This document shows positions 60,501 through 64,000 of a DNA stretch of 64,000 nt, one piece after another. The notes beneath the pieces were generated by a model that saw nothing but the letters and a program-made list of their open reading frames with translations, had not been told where the DNA came from and ran no database searches. Position numbers and translations under genes: made by a program. Origin of the DNA: Branchiostoma floridae. Lineage: Eukaryota; Chordata; Leptocardii; Amphioxiformes; Branchiostomatidae. Position 1 is the stretch's first letter. Every line of letters begins with the position of its first letter. The DNA is taken from positions 19,573,258 through 19,637,257 of the forward strand of contig NC_049990.1 in NCBI RefSeq assembly GCF_000003815.2, in the 5' to 3' direction.

Positions 60501-63351
60501 GTGATTGTTACGGGCTTCAAGTTCAAGATAGACACATTTCAATTATTTCACATGGTGCGGAAAAGGGTTGCTAAGTAACAGCCCAAGTTTCAAAGATTTC
60601 TGACAAAGAATAGTCTCTTGGGGATAGTTTGGATAACAGGTGTCAGAGAGCTGTCCTCAATGCTGTGACAGTGGTCTGAGTCTACATGGACAGGTCCCCT
60701 GTCATTTGCCAAAAAGTGACAATCACAGGAGAAGGAGTTGAAAACTGCTCACATTGACACAAGGGGACTACTCTACCACCATTAAGGCTCCTGAATCTGT
60801 ACTAAAATGCTGTTAGTTTAGACCTGTAAGCATTTGATGAGCGCACATATTGCAATATAGCCAAAGGATACAAAAACTGACAAAAAGGACAAAAAAGTAT
60901 TAAAATGGAAGAATTTCTCAATAAATATAAGTCAAGGAAGTCAATTGAAGCCTGCCCCATGGTCACATTACCAATTTCAGAAGAAATCTAAGCCACAATG
61001 CTTACCTACCACCCCCACCACCCTTAGTGCACAGTATGCACTGTCAGTGAATGCTTGAAACAGTAGCTTAGAAGCTTTTAGATACAAATTTAGGTGCCTA
61101 AATTGAGGAACAGTAGCCTCTTTCAGTCTGGGTGAGCAGATTGCACCATTTCTTCCTTCTAAGTGCCACTTTTTTGCAAAGTGATATGGAGCCAAACCAT
61201 AGCCTTAGACCTCTACCATAGCCCTCGTAACACCTGAGTTAACTACTCCCAGGGGACCATTCCTGGGAGAACGGTCTCCGGGGAAGTCTTTGAAACTTGT
61301 AAAGACCCTTCCTCGCATCACTCGAAGTGACCGGCACTTGTCTACCTTGAACTTGAAACCCATGTGAAAATGCTGTTAGGGCACAGACCTCTAATGCCTG
61401 CCAGGCACCTAATGCAGGCATAAGATGTAAGAAAAAGGCTGTCAAAAGTCACCTACCTAAGGTTTAGTTGGTGAAAAACTCACATTGGCAGCAGGCAAGT
61501 CTGACTTCTCAAGAGTGCATATGGCGATTTTGAAAACATTTGGTTCGGCGCAACGCGCCCCCACAAACAGAATAAGAAACTCTGGTGACCTTTGACCTCC
61601 CTGATAACACCCAAACTATACTTACTCTAGACTGTCTACAACACTGAAAACATGGTAGAAAGCCCATTTTTGTCTCAAAATAAAATAGCCAGAACCCCTA
61701 CCTATAATTTTCAGCTCCAAAATGCCAACATTTCCCAACAGCAAGGCTTCTTACACTTATTTTTGCAAGCCATCTTCAATGGCATCAAAATGCTAATTTT
61801 GCGAATGTCTGTAATGGTGACTTTTCACCTTGAGTTCTCGCCTCAAAAGCGCCACCTACATCGGCTACATATAGCGGCGAGAAGCAGAACTCCAGTTAGA
61901 AGCTCTGAGGAAGATGTCTGATAGGCATCGAAACGCAAGCGGGCGGTACGCTAGTTGCGTATCTGATATGCATCGAAATGTGATGAAGCAGATGGGACTT
62001 TATTTGGTGCTGGTTGTGTGTAACAAACCTGTAATATCCTATGTTCTACCAATCTGATGAAAATATTTTGGAGCTTAAAGTAACCTTTATGATGAGGCTT
62101 CAGTTTATCATCAATATATCGCAGAGTGATGTTAAAAGGACACACCTGCATAATCAAAGTCCATCGCGAAGACTTTGGTTCCTCTCACGATGTACGAATC
62201 TGTCCAGTCGCCAACTTCTGGCAGTTCCAGGAAGTTGTGCGGTAGCTGAAGAATGCCGGAATCACTTCCGACGAGGAGGGCCTTGGAGAAGGGATGTTCA
62301 TCTTTGTAAAATATAAACATAAAAGATAAACACGTCTAAAACGGCTTCCACCGTTGACTGTTTTGCTACGTCAATGCGGTTCCACACTCTACTGTTTCAA
62401 AGATTATCATCAATACAAGAAGTCCACTTCGTACCTCTCAAATCAACCCGACATGCAATACTTCATATTCAAAACAATATGCACAAAAACAGACACGAAA
62501 GATGCACAGGTACAAAAGAAAACTCTTTTTCCTCCCCACCATTCCACAATGAAATGCATATGCCTTTTCAGGCACTGTTGTAACGACCTCCATCATTGAG
62601 TCAATCCGGCCGAGCCTGGCTGGAGGCTATTAGGGGAGAAACCCATGTAGATGTAGATATAAAATGGTCTTACTTGCAATGCAGGTGTGGTTGTCCTCCG
62701 CCAGGTGGAAGTTAGATAAACACAAACACCTGTGTCCGTCTGGGTCCCCCACACAGGTATGGCTGCAGCCGCCATTGTTGACCTGACACTCCGCTGGACA
62801 ATGATAACAAGGCACAAATTTCATTGGATATCGTACGCATGCGTTTATGCTTTATCTACATTTGATGATGGCATCATGGCTGAAGAGAAGGATCATTACG
62901 GCTACCATCCTAAGTTAATTTAATTTTTACATGTCAAAACAAGCTACTAGGAAGCTCAAAAATGTACCACTCTTTCCTTTTGAAAAACTATCTGTCACCA
63001 CACAAGATCAGGAGAAAAAAACGGAAGTTACCCTGCAGTACCAAGATCACATAACAGGGGTCCAAATAGACCTTAACCTTCGTCTCCTCAACTCCTATAC
63101 ACATAGCAAATACCATCGATGACTACGAATGTCTGTAAACACACACACGGACAAACAGACACAAAAAACAACAAAACAAAAACAATACTATTAATCAAAT
63201 TACCAAACCTACTTTGGCCTGGTTGTTGGCGGCTTCGATCGAAGTATTCCACCCCGTAGACGGTGCCGTCGCCATAGTAGGTTCGGGAATTGCCTTGCTC
63301 GTAGAGGAAGTTAATGGAGTCATCGGACCAGTCAGTAGCCGTTATCCACTC
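21302..63351 (-). CDS. LRP-like gene B, 3' part (at least 54 exons, starts past right edge)
   Basis: Large type I membrane receptor. From the right edge the deduced order is: end of a P3 propeller, EGF, P1, EGF, P2, EGF, P3, EGF, P1, EGF, P2, EGF, P3, EGF, P1, EGF, Thr-rich stalk, sushi-like domain, juxtamembrane region, transmembrane helix, tail. That is seven complete YWTD propellers plus part of an eighth in view. Every intron was checked for GT-AG ends and phase. P1, P2 and P3 are labels used here for three propeller subtypes that recur in fixed order. LRP5/6 have four propeller-EGF pairs followed by LDL class A repeats; here there are more propellers and no class A repeats, so this is an LRP relative rather than an LRP5/6 orthologue. 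The Academ-like transposon lies in the intron between 60062 and 52116. Confidence 0.87.
21686..22410. repeat. 26 bp minisatellite split by a MITE
   Basis: Unit AGTGTCAGTTATGATGAGTTGTACTT, with drift. About three units lie at 21686-21757 and about eleven at 22121-22410. The two parts were one array until the MITE at 21758-22120 landed in it. Lies in the intron between the tail and transmembrane exons of gene B. Confidence 0.9.
21758..22120. mobile_element. 363 bp MITE with TTA target duplication
   Basis: Inverted ends of about 34 bp: GGCCACACCAATTTAATTTC on the left and, complemented, GGCCACACCGATTTAATTTC on the right, continuing TTGGTTCACGGATT. TTA flanks both ends (21755-21757 and 22121-22123). 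No coding capacity. The neat interruption of the 26 bp array confirms both boundaries. Confidence 0.9.
22494..22709 (-). CDS. Gene B transmembrane exon with NPVY motif
   Basis: Encodes a Gly/Ser linker, the transmembrane segment [20 protein letters not shown], a basic stop-transfer CRQQRRK, and RDNPVYD, an NPxY motif that in LDL-receptor family members directs clathrin-mediated endocytosis (family knowledge). It ends in SYTG at a phase 1 donor. This fixes the protein as a type I membrane receptor. Confidence 0.87.
23121..23852 (-). CDS. Gene B juxtamembrane extracellular region with dibasic sites
   Basis: One 732 bp exon (244 codons), phase 1-1, between the sushi-like and transmembrane exons. 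It starts [21 protein letters not shown] Cys-containing first third ends [13 protein letters not shown], a furin-type basic motif; NLKKRN and ANRKKRN are further basic sites. A Lys-rich helical-looking middle follows, then a segment ([12 protein letters not shown] to TYTADPRSF) that looks like a mixed alpha/beta fold, and finally [16 protein letters not shown] do not recognise a named domain. The position recalls SEA-type or proprotein-cleaved juxtamembrane domains, but that is only analogy. Confidence 0.78.
24285..24467 (-). CDS. Gene B sushi-like (CCP) domain exon
   Basis: Phase 1-1 exon of 183 bp, the usual design for a shuffled sushi module. Six Cys: [22 protein letters not shown] and YTC, with the SGNWN tryptophan before the last Cys as in complement control modules. 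It is the only such module in view and sits between the Thr-rich stalk and the juxtamembrane region. The LRP families I know lack one here. Confidence 0.75.
24808..24866. repeat. (CA)n microsatellite
   Basis: CA dinucleotide run with one interruption, in the intron between the sushi and last stalk exon. Confidence 0.95.
24963..25757 (-). CDS. Gene B Thr-rich stalk: three small phase 1-1 exons
   Basis: Exons 25680-25757 (78 bp), 25501-25551 (51 bp) and 24963-25001 (39 bp). All are phase 1-1 multiples of three and each ends Lys/Gln-Pro before a GT donor. Peptides: [35 protein letters not shown] and [12 protein letters not shown]. The Thr/Pro richness suggests an O-glycosylated stalk. Because each exon is symmetric, any could be skipped without changing the frame. 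Junctions to the EGF exon (Pro-Pro-Thr) and to the sushi exon (Lys-Pro-Val-Thr) both read correctly. Confidence 0.68.
25965..26105 (-). CDS. Gene B EGF-like domain, last one before the stalk
   Basis: Begins [20 protein letters not shown], then VCACAEGH and LTCFNPAP. Six Cys with EGF spacing. The exon runs on into NPAPTTP, the start of the stalk. It corresponds to the EGF-plus-linker exons at 37723-37896 and 49203-49361, which lead into another propeller instead. Confidence 0.87.
26504..28615 (-). CDS. Gene B P1 propeller, cycle 2 (six exons)
   Basis: Exons 28460-28615, 28076-28189, 27787-27937, 27147-27284, 26902-27013 and 26504-26642. Signatures include [36 protein letters not shown] and FQLWTDR. 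Exons 28460, 28076, 27787, 27147 and 26504 have exactly the length of their cycle 1 counterparts (41075, 40240, 39809, 39374, 38572); exon 26902 is 112 bp against 118. Protein identity between the cycles is very high, e.g. [20 protein letters not shown] is the same in both. Confidence 0.87.
27428..27572. repeat. (AGT)n trinucleotide repeat
   Basis: Interrupted AGT/TAG repeat of about 145 bases in the intron between the P1 exons 27147 and 27787. Confidence 0.9.
29049..29168 (-). CDS. Gene B EGF-like domain between P3 and P1, cycle 2
   Basis: 120 bp phase 1-1 exon: [20 protein letters not shown], then [11 protein letters not shown] and TCVK. Six Cys in EGF spacing. Nearly identical to 41525-41644 and similar to 62674-62793. 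Confidence 0.9.
29593..31806 (-). CDS. Gene B P3 propeller, cycle 2 (five exons)
   Basis: Exons 31589-31806, 31031-31257, 30512-30644, 30128-30245 and 29593-29731. Signatures: [36 protein letters not shown] and [10 protein letters not shown]. Phases run 1, 0, 2, 2, 0, 1. The 30128 end was chosen because GTAAGT there gives phase 0 into the next exon. Matches cycle 1 at 44983-42152 exon by exon. Confidence 0.87.
32076..32195 (-). CDS. Gene B EGF-like domain between P2 and P3, cycle 2
   Basis: 120 bp phase 1-1 exon: [20 protein letters not shown], then TCACRSYY and TCAPPG. Same position and near-identical sequence to 45611-45730; related to 3673-3789 in gene A. Confidence 0.9.
32255..32330. repeat. 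(TG)n with an internal (CG)n run
   Basis: TG repeat with about 15 bases of alternating CG in the middle, an alternating purine-pyrimidine tract. In the intron just upstream of the 32076-32195 exon. Confidence 0.9.
32519..36962 (-). CDS. Gene B P2 propeller, cycle 2 (five exons)
   Basis: Exons 36723-36962, 35978-36149, 33697-33830, 33075-33240 and 32519-32631. Signatures: [38 protein letters not shown]. Phases 1, 1, 2, 1, 2, 1 as in the first propeller of gene A. The intron 33831-35977 is swollen by tandem repeats. The 32519 exon is degenerate in its YWTD, as in the other P2 copies. Confidence 0.86.
34020..34680. repeat. About 162 bp tandem repeat, four diverged units
   Basis: The phrase GAATGAGCTGAAATTTGGTAC and variants recur at about 34070, 34232, 34396 and 34558 (spacing 161-164). 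Each is followed by a TTTTTGGTCATTTT-ACCAAAA block. A (TTTC)n run lies just left (about 33985-34025). In a gene B intron. Confidence 0.8.
34842..35545. repeat. About 110-130 bp tandem repeat, about six diverged units
   Basis: Units start with TGGAAGAGTCCATTCTTGCA and carry TTTTTGGACTGGTCTATTTTG. Starts near 34842, 34968, 35100, 35218, 35340 and 35455. Open frames on the plus strand come from the repeat and lack splice or protein support. Confidence 0.75.
37022..37288. mobile_element. MITE related to 9231-9450
   Basis: Inverted ends GGTATCTCACTGCACTTGGG and, complemented, GGTATTTCATTGCAATTGGG. Core with ATATTGCGTAATACGTA, AAAATACACAAAACGTAAG and GAAATTCGTTGAGTAAT, shared with the element at 9231. 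Gene B intron. Confidence 0.72.
37723..37896 (-). CDS. Gene B EGF-like domain plus Thr/Pro linker (between P1 and P2)
   Basis: 174 bp phase 1-1 exon: [28 protein letters not shown] and VSCSHIRP, then the linker [16 protein letters not shown]. The linker resembles a miniature of the Thr-rich stalk that follows the last EGF domain. Counterpart of 49203-49361. Confidence 0.87.
37921..38040. mobile_element. Small foldback element
   Basis: GATGGCGGCGGCTATGATAG at 37921 pairs imperfectly with TTGATCTATCGTGGCCGCC ending near 38040. No coding capacity; gene B intron. Confidence 0.5.
38572..41230 (-). CDS. Gene B P1 propeller, cycle 1 (six exons)
   Basis: Exons 41075-41230, 40240-40353, 39809-39959, 39374-39511, 38973-39090 and 38572-38710. 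Signatures: [45 protein letters not shown]. Phases 1, 1, 1, 2, 2, 0, 1. The closest sequence in the window is the cycle 2 copy at 28460-26642. Confidence 0.87.
39195..39360. mobile_element. MITE, GTCTCTACCAG family, copy 2
   Basis: Ends GTCTCTACCAG and CTGGTAGAGAC with TA on both sides (39193-39194, 39361-39362). The interior is palindromic around AAATGGAACAAATAG and its complement. Same ends as 13993-14178. It ends 13 bases from the 39374 splice donor. Confidence 0.82.
40036..40170 (+). repeat. Dispersed repeat, possible Penelope-like tail
   Basis: ATGGTCGTCGAGACGTTTAC followed by a GTGTAACGAAGAAGACTTTG-like block and ACCAACCTGGCGAAATTATT. A related piece lies at 43095-43200 (ACCAACCTGGTGAAACTATT). 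Assignment to a Penelope-like element is tentative. Confidence 0.35.
41525..41644 (-). CDS. Gene B EGF-like domain between P3 and P1, cycle 1
   Basis: 120 bp phase 1-1 exon: [34 protein letters not shown]. Differs from the cycle 2 copy (29049-29168) at only a few residues. Confidence 0.9.
41836..41888. repeat. (TC)n microsatellite
   Basis: TC run with a few TTTC interruptions in a gene B intron. A Glu/Arg minus-strand open frame across it is an artefact. Confidence 0.95.
42011..45206 (-). CDS. Gene B P3 propeller, cycle 1 (five exons)
   Basis: Exons 44983-45206, 44259-44485, 43568-43702, 42784-42901 and 42011-42152. Signatures: [46 protein letters not shown]. Phases 1, 0, 2, 2, 0, 1. The 44983 exon is six bases longer than its cycle 2 counterpart and the 42011 exon three bases longer, both in frame. 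Confidence 0.87.
44605..44753. mobile_element. Foldback element, 149 bp
   Basis: Long near-perfect inverted arms: GGGCCCAATCCTCTCCTTCC with TTTCACTACCCAGGT on the left, and the complement AACCTGGGTAGTGAAAGGA with GGAGAGGATTGGGCCC on the right. Gene B intron. Confidence 0.75.
45345..45523. mobile_element. MITE related to 9231-9450, opposite orientation
   Basis: Inverted ends GCGGCACGTTGGCAAC and GTTGCCGCCAACGTGCC. The core reads TTCAACGAATTCTAATT and GTGTTTTGTTGTCTTTTTGT, the reverse complement of the core at 9231. Confidence 0.62.
45611..45730 (-). CDS. Gene B EGF-like domain between P2 and P3, cycle 1
   Basis: 120 bp phase 1-1 exon: [36 protein letters not shown]. First 20 residues identical to the cycle 2 copy at 32076-32195. 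Confidence 0.9.
46148..48703 (-). CDS. Gene B P2 propeller, cycle 1 (five exons)
   Basis: Exons 48464-48703, 47749-47920, 47172-47308, 46693-46861 and 46148-46260. Signatures: [38 protein letters not shown]. Phases 1, 1, 2, 1, 2, 1. Three of the five exons (48464, 47749, 46148) have the same length as in cycle 2; 47172 and 46693 are each three bases longer, in frame. Confidence 0.86.
46408..46493. mobile_element. Short foldback
   Basis: GTTTTGGAAATGGTCAGCCG plus TTTCAAC pairs with GTTGAAACGTCTGACCGTTT plus CCAAAAC across about 30 bases. In the intron between the P2 exons 46148 and 46693. Confidence 0.55.
48124..48371. mobile_element. Foldback element with GCATGCG arms
   Basis: Arms of about 70 bp: TAAGCCATTTCACA, then GCACATGCGGGCGAGGGGAA and GTTAAAGTTGAAGCC. 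The right arm is the complement (ACTTCAACTTTGACCTCC, CACCCGCGCATGC, TGTGAAAGGGCTTA). Gene B intron. Confidence 0.7.
48896..49074. mobile_element. Foldback element with TACGTATGTGCAGCGACAGG ends
   Basis: Left arm TACGTATGTGCAGCGACAGG and AAGGTGAAGGCCC; right arm GGCCTTGAACTTTGACAT and CCTGTCGCTGCACATGCGTAC. Related to 7884-8058. Gene B intron. Confidence 0.7.
49203..49361 (-). CDS. Gene B EGF-like domain plus linker, start of cycle 1
   Basis: 159 bp phase 1-1 exon: [37 protein letters not shown], then MPTTPPPTG. Counterpart of 37723-37896, with a linker five residues shorter. Confidence 0.87.
49760..49985 (-). mobile_element. LINE remnant (3' end of reverse transcriptase ORF)
   Basis: The minus strand encodes [20 protein letters not shown] and [11 protein letters not shown], then a stop. 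This resembles the last part of CR1-like non-LTR reverse transcriptase proteins, which end in SFFxxxxxxWNxLP. 5' truncated; gene B intron. Confidence 0.68.
50023..62301 (-). CDS. Gene B P1 propeller, cycle 0 (six exons, spread by a transposon)
   Basis: Exons 62146-62301, 60062-60178, 51966-52116, 51307-51453, 50463-50580 and 50023-50176. Signatures: [45 protein letters not shown]. Phases are as in the other P1 copies and all junctions read through, e.g. [11 protein letters not shown] across the 8 kb intron that holds the transposon. Clearly more divergent than the two later P1 copies; the last exon is 154 rather than 139 bp. Confidence 0.85.
50606..51058. mobile_element. hAT-like MITE with exact 8 bp target duplication
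   Basis: Inverted ends TAGGGGTGGGTACCGGTAC and GTACCGGTACCCACCCCTA (453 bp in total), flanked by CATTGCAT on both sides (50598-50605 and 51059-51066). An 8 bp duplication with TAGGG-type ends fits the hAT superfamily. Inner AGGTCCGGACCTGGACCT palindromes. It lies 25 bases from the 50580 splice acceptor. Confidence 0.9.
51513..51907. repeat. Long (AGT)n trinucleotide repeat
   Basis: Nearly 400 bases of AGT/TAG repeat with GTT, GGC and ACT interruptions. It fills most of the intron between the 51307-51453 and 51966-52116 exons and ends about 60 bases from the latter. Val- and Leu-rich open frames across it are artefacts. Confidence 0.95.
52313..53600. repeat. Left terminal inverted repeat with tandem monomers
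   Basis: The phrase TTTTGGTACTGCAGCAGACC recurs at about 52451, 52636, 52982, 53170 and 53355. It is followed each time by TTTGTATCTCCTGTTC, GCTACAGTCATGATTTTTAT and a TTGCGTTGGAACTGCAG block. The GATACAAGCACCAAACTT block appears twice, giving a higher-order period. Five monomers here against three in the right repeat. Confidence 0.82.
54300..58485 (-). pseudogene. Transposon gene: zinc-finger and XPG-like nuclease protein, frame-broken
   Basis: Four open segments in order: 57448-58485, 57164-57439, 56144-57154 and 54300-56147. The first carries two CxxC...HxxC-type motifs (CCICQE with HQSCRYL; CFLCEQ with HPACLTS). The last carries [41 protein letters not shown] and [14 protein letters not shown], whose acidic residues resemble an XPG/FEN1-type nuclease core, then a Cys-rich end [20 protein letters not shown]. 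Breaks: a frame change near 57455, an in-frame TGA at 57164-57166 (segments two and three share a frame) and a frame change at the 15-base G run at 56156-56170. An intron explanation was not found for any of them. The 615-codon last segment is itself uninterrupted. Confidence 0.75.
59100..59959. repeat. Right terminal inverted repeat with tandem monomers
   Basis: Reverse complement of the left repeat: TGCTGCAGTACCAAAA recurs at about 59260, 59614 and 59799. It ends TTGTATCACAAAGTGAAAGA, a diverged stretch, then GTTATCTGCCCCACTA. Plus-strand open frames here are mirror images of those in the left repeat and are not genes. Confidence 0.82.
60179..62145 (-). other. Gene B intron, mostly unrecognised
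   Basis: No exon-like segment was found between the two P1 exons. 60350-61400 holds nothing I can name. 61880-61990 carries a possible ribozyme-like repeat end. Confidence 0.5.
61890..61985 (+). repeat. Possible Penelope-like element end with hammerhead-like core
   Basis: CTGAGGA (61905-61911), a stem GATGTC/GGCATC (61913-61918 with 61924-61929) and GAAAC (61930-61934) resemble the conserved core of hammerhead ribozymes found in Penelope-like retroelements. One extra A (61912) interrupts the canonical spacing. A second weaker CTGATATGCATCGAAA lies at about 61963-61978. No Penelope coding sequence was seen. Confidence 0.35.
62674..62793 (-). CDS. Gene B EGF-like domain between P3 and P1, cycle 0
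   Basis: 120 bp phase 1-1 exon: [36 protein letters not shown]. Counterpart of 41525-41644 and 29049-29168. Confidence 0.9.
63213..63351 (-). CDS. Gene B last exon of the P3 propeller, cycle 0
   Basis: Phase 0-1 exon starting [20 protein letters not shown] and ending [16 protein letters not shown]. In every other P3 copy the residues before the split are EEIMASDW. The next upstream exon, expected to be of the RLYFAD type, was not found before the right edge. Confidence 0.85.
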
Positions 63352-64000
63352 CTGGTATATGATAATATACGCACGAAAAATTATATTTGCATTATGCTTT
63401 GGTCACAGTTGCAAAGGGGGAAGGGGGTCACCTGGTAGCTTACGGGCTACTTTTATGTTTTTGGTATTTCGGAAATAAATTTAAACCTCCGTGAGACACT
63501 TTGTGGCTATATATCTGGGCTATATTTTTGCATGGCCGGGCCCCGGATTTTTTTTAACCCTGTTCTTAAATCAGCCCGGGGCCCGGCGACGAATAGACCC
63601 CGTGAACTACCCGTGAAAACACCAAGAGGAATCCCCGCGGTATCCCGTAGTCTATCGGGACAAATATGTGGCCTCAGAGCCCGGTCGAGGATGCACCCGA
63701 CTACACTGGCAAGCGTTCAATTCTCTTCGGCAAACTCTCTGGGATTTTAGGGCACTATGTTGATTTAAATACCCTATCCAAATTCACTTAACAACAGTTA
63801 CTGTTCAGTTTTCGTGGTATTTCTCTTTACTTGTTGAATGTTTCAATCTCCATGCTGTACAAGTTTTAAGTTAGTTAAAGTCCTTCCCGCGCCTAATGGC
63901 GCATAGGGCGGTGCCTATCTCCGTTTCAATTATTACAGCAGGGGGCTAGTCCACTGGTAGTGGTGTGTGTTCAACTTCCACACTCTTTCCCTAATGCTGA
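63352..64000. other. Gene B intron at right edge, repeats
   Basis: GC-rich palindromic GCCGGGCCCCGG and CCGGGGCCCGGC lie near 63535-63590. 63885-64000 contains CGCATAGGGCGGTGCCTATC and GGGGCTAGTCCACTGGTAGT, which look like a SINE fragment. No exon was recognised. Confidence 0.45.

Noticed and set aside
413-63351. LDL-receptor class A (ligand-binding) repeats
   Set aside because: Searched for the Cys-rich ending with the SDE-type acidic cluster that goes with YWTD/EGF modules; none was found on the minus strand.
413-63351. Reading genes A and B as one gene
   Set aside because: Gene B ends with a transmembrane exon, tail and stop at 21302, and gene A has its own signal-peptide exon at 13349; a complete enzyme gene 3' part lies between.

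Overview
The window looks like a stretch of animal nuclear genome, most likely from an amphioxus-like invertebrate deuterostome (Branchiostoma is my inference; no species is proven). The genes have many short exons with GT-AG splice sites and large introns. The products are metazoan-specific: YWTD/EGF receptors and a sialyltransferase. Introns are packed with small inverted-repeat transposons, tRNA-derived SINE pieces, LINE remnants and microsatellites. All convincing genes lie on the minus strand, so the biological order runs from high to low coordinates. Exon ends were set from GT/AG signals, and the reading phase was checked across nearly every junction.

Layout, left to right. (1) 413-13349: the 5' part of LRP-like gene A: a signal-peptide exon at 13301-13349, a 4.9 kb first intron, a YWTD propeller, an EGF domain and a second YWTD propeller. 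The gene continues past the left edge. (2) 13.4-15.9 kb: repeats only. (3) 15908-18202: three coding exons of an alpha-2,8-sialyltransferase-like enzyme with sialylmotifs L, S, III and VS and a nine-copy 10-residue repeat in its stem. (4) 18.2-21.3 kb: an unassigned candidate exon and the likely 3' UTR of gene B. (5) 21302-63351: the 3' part of LRP-like gene B, at least 54 exons. It encodes alternating YWTD propellers and EGF domains, then a Thr-rich stalk, a sushi-like domain, a juxtamembrane region with a dibasic cleavage-like site, a transmembrane helix and a cytoplasmic tail with an NPxY motif. Its start lies beyond the right edge.

Gene B is built from a three-propeller super-repeat (types called here P2-EGF-P3-EGF-P1-EGF) spanning about 11-13 kb of DNA. 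Two full cycles (49.4-37.9 kb and 37.9-26.0 kb) match exon for exon in order, phase and nearly in length; a more divergent partial cycle precedes them. Gene A begins with the same P2-EGF-P3 order, so A and B look like tandem paralogues. No LDL-receptor class A (ligand-binding) repeats were seen in either.

Mobile DNA. A 7.65 kb transposon (52313-59959) with TTA target duplications and long terminal inverted repeats made of tandem monomers sits in an intron of gene B. It carries a frame-broken gene with zinc-finger-like and XPG/FEN-type nuclease-like motifs, resembling the Academ superfamily. Smaller elements include a 363 bp TTA-flanked MITE that splits a 26 bp minisatellite, a hAT-like MITE with an exact 8 bp target duplication, and several TA-flanked foldback families. 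No CRISPR array, prokaryotic gene, canonical tRNA gene or rRNA gene was seen.
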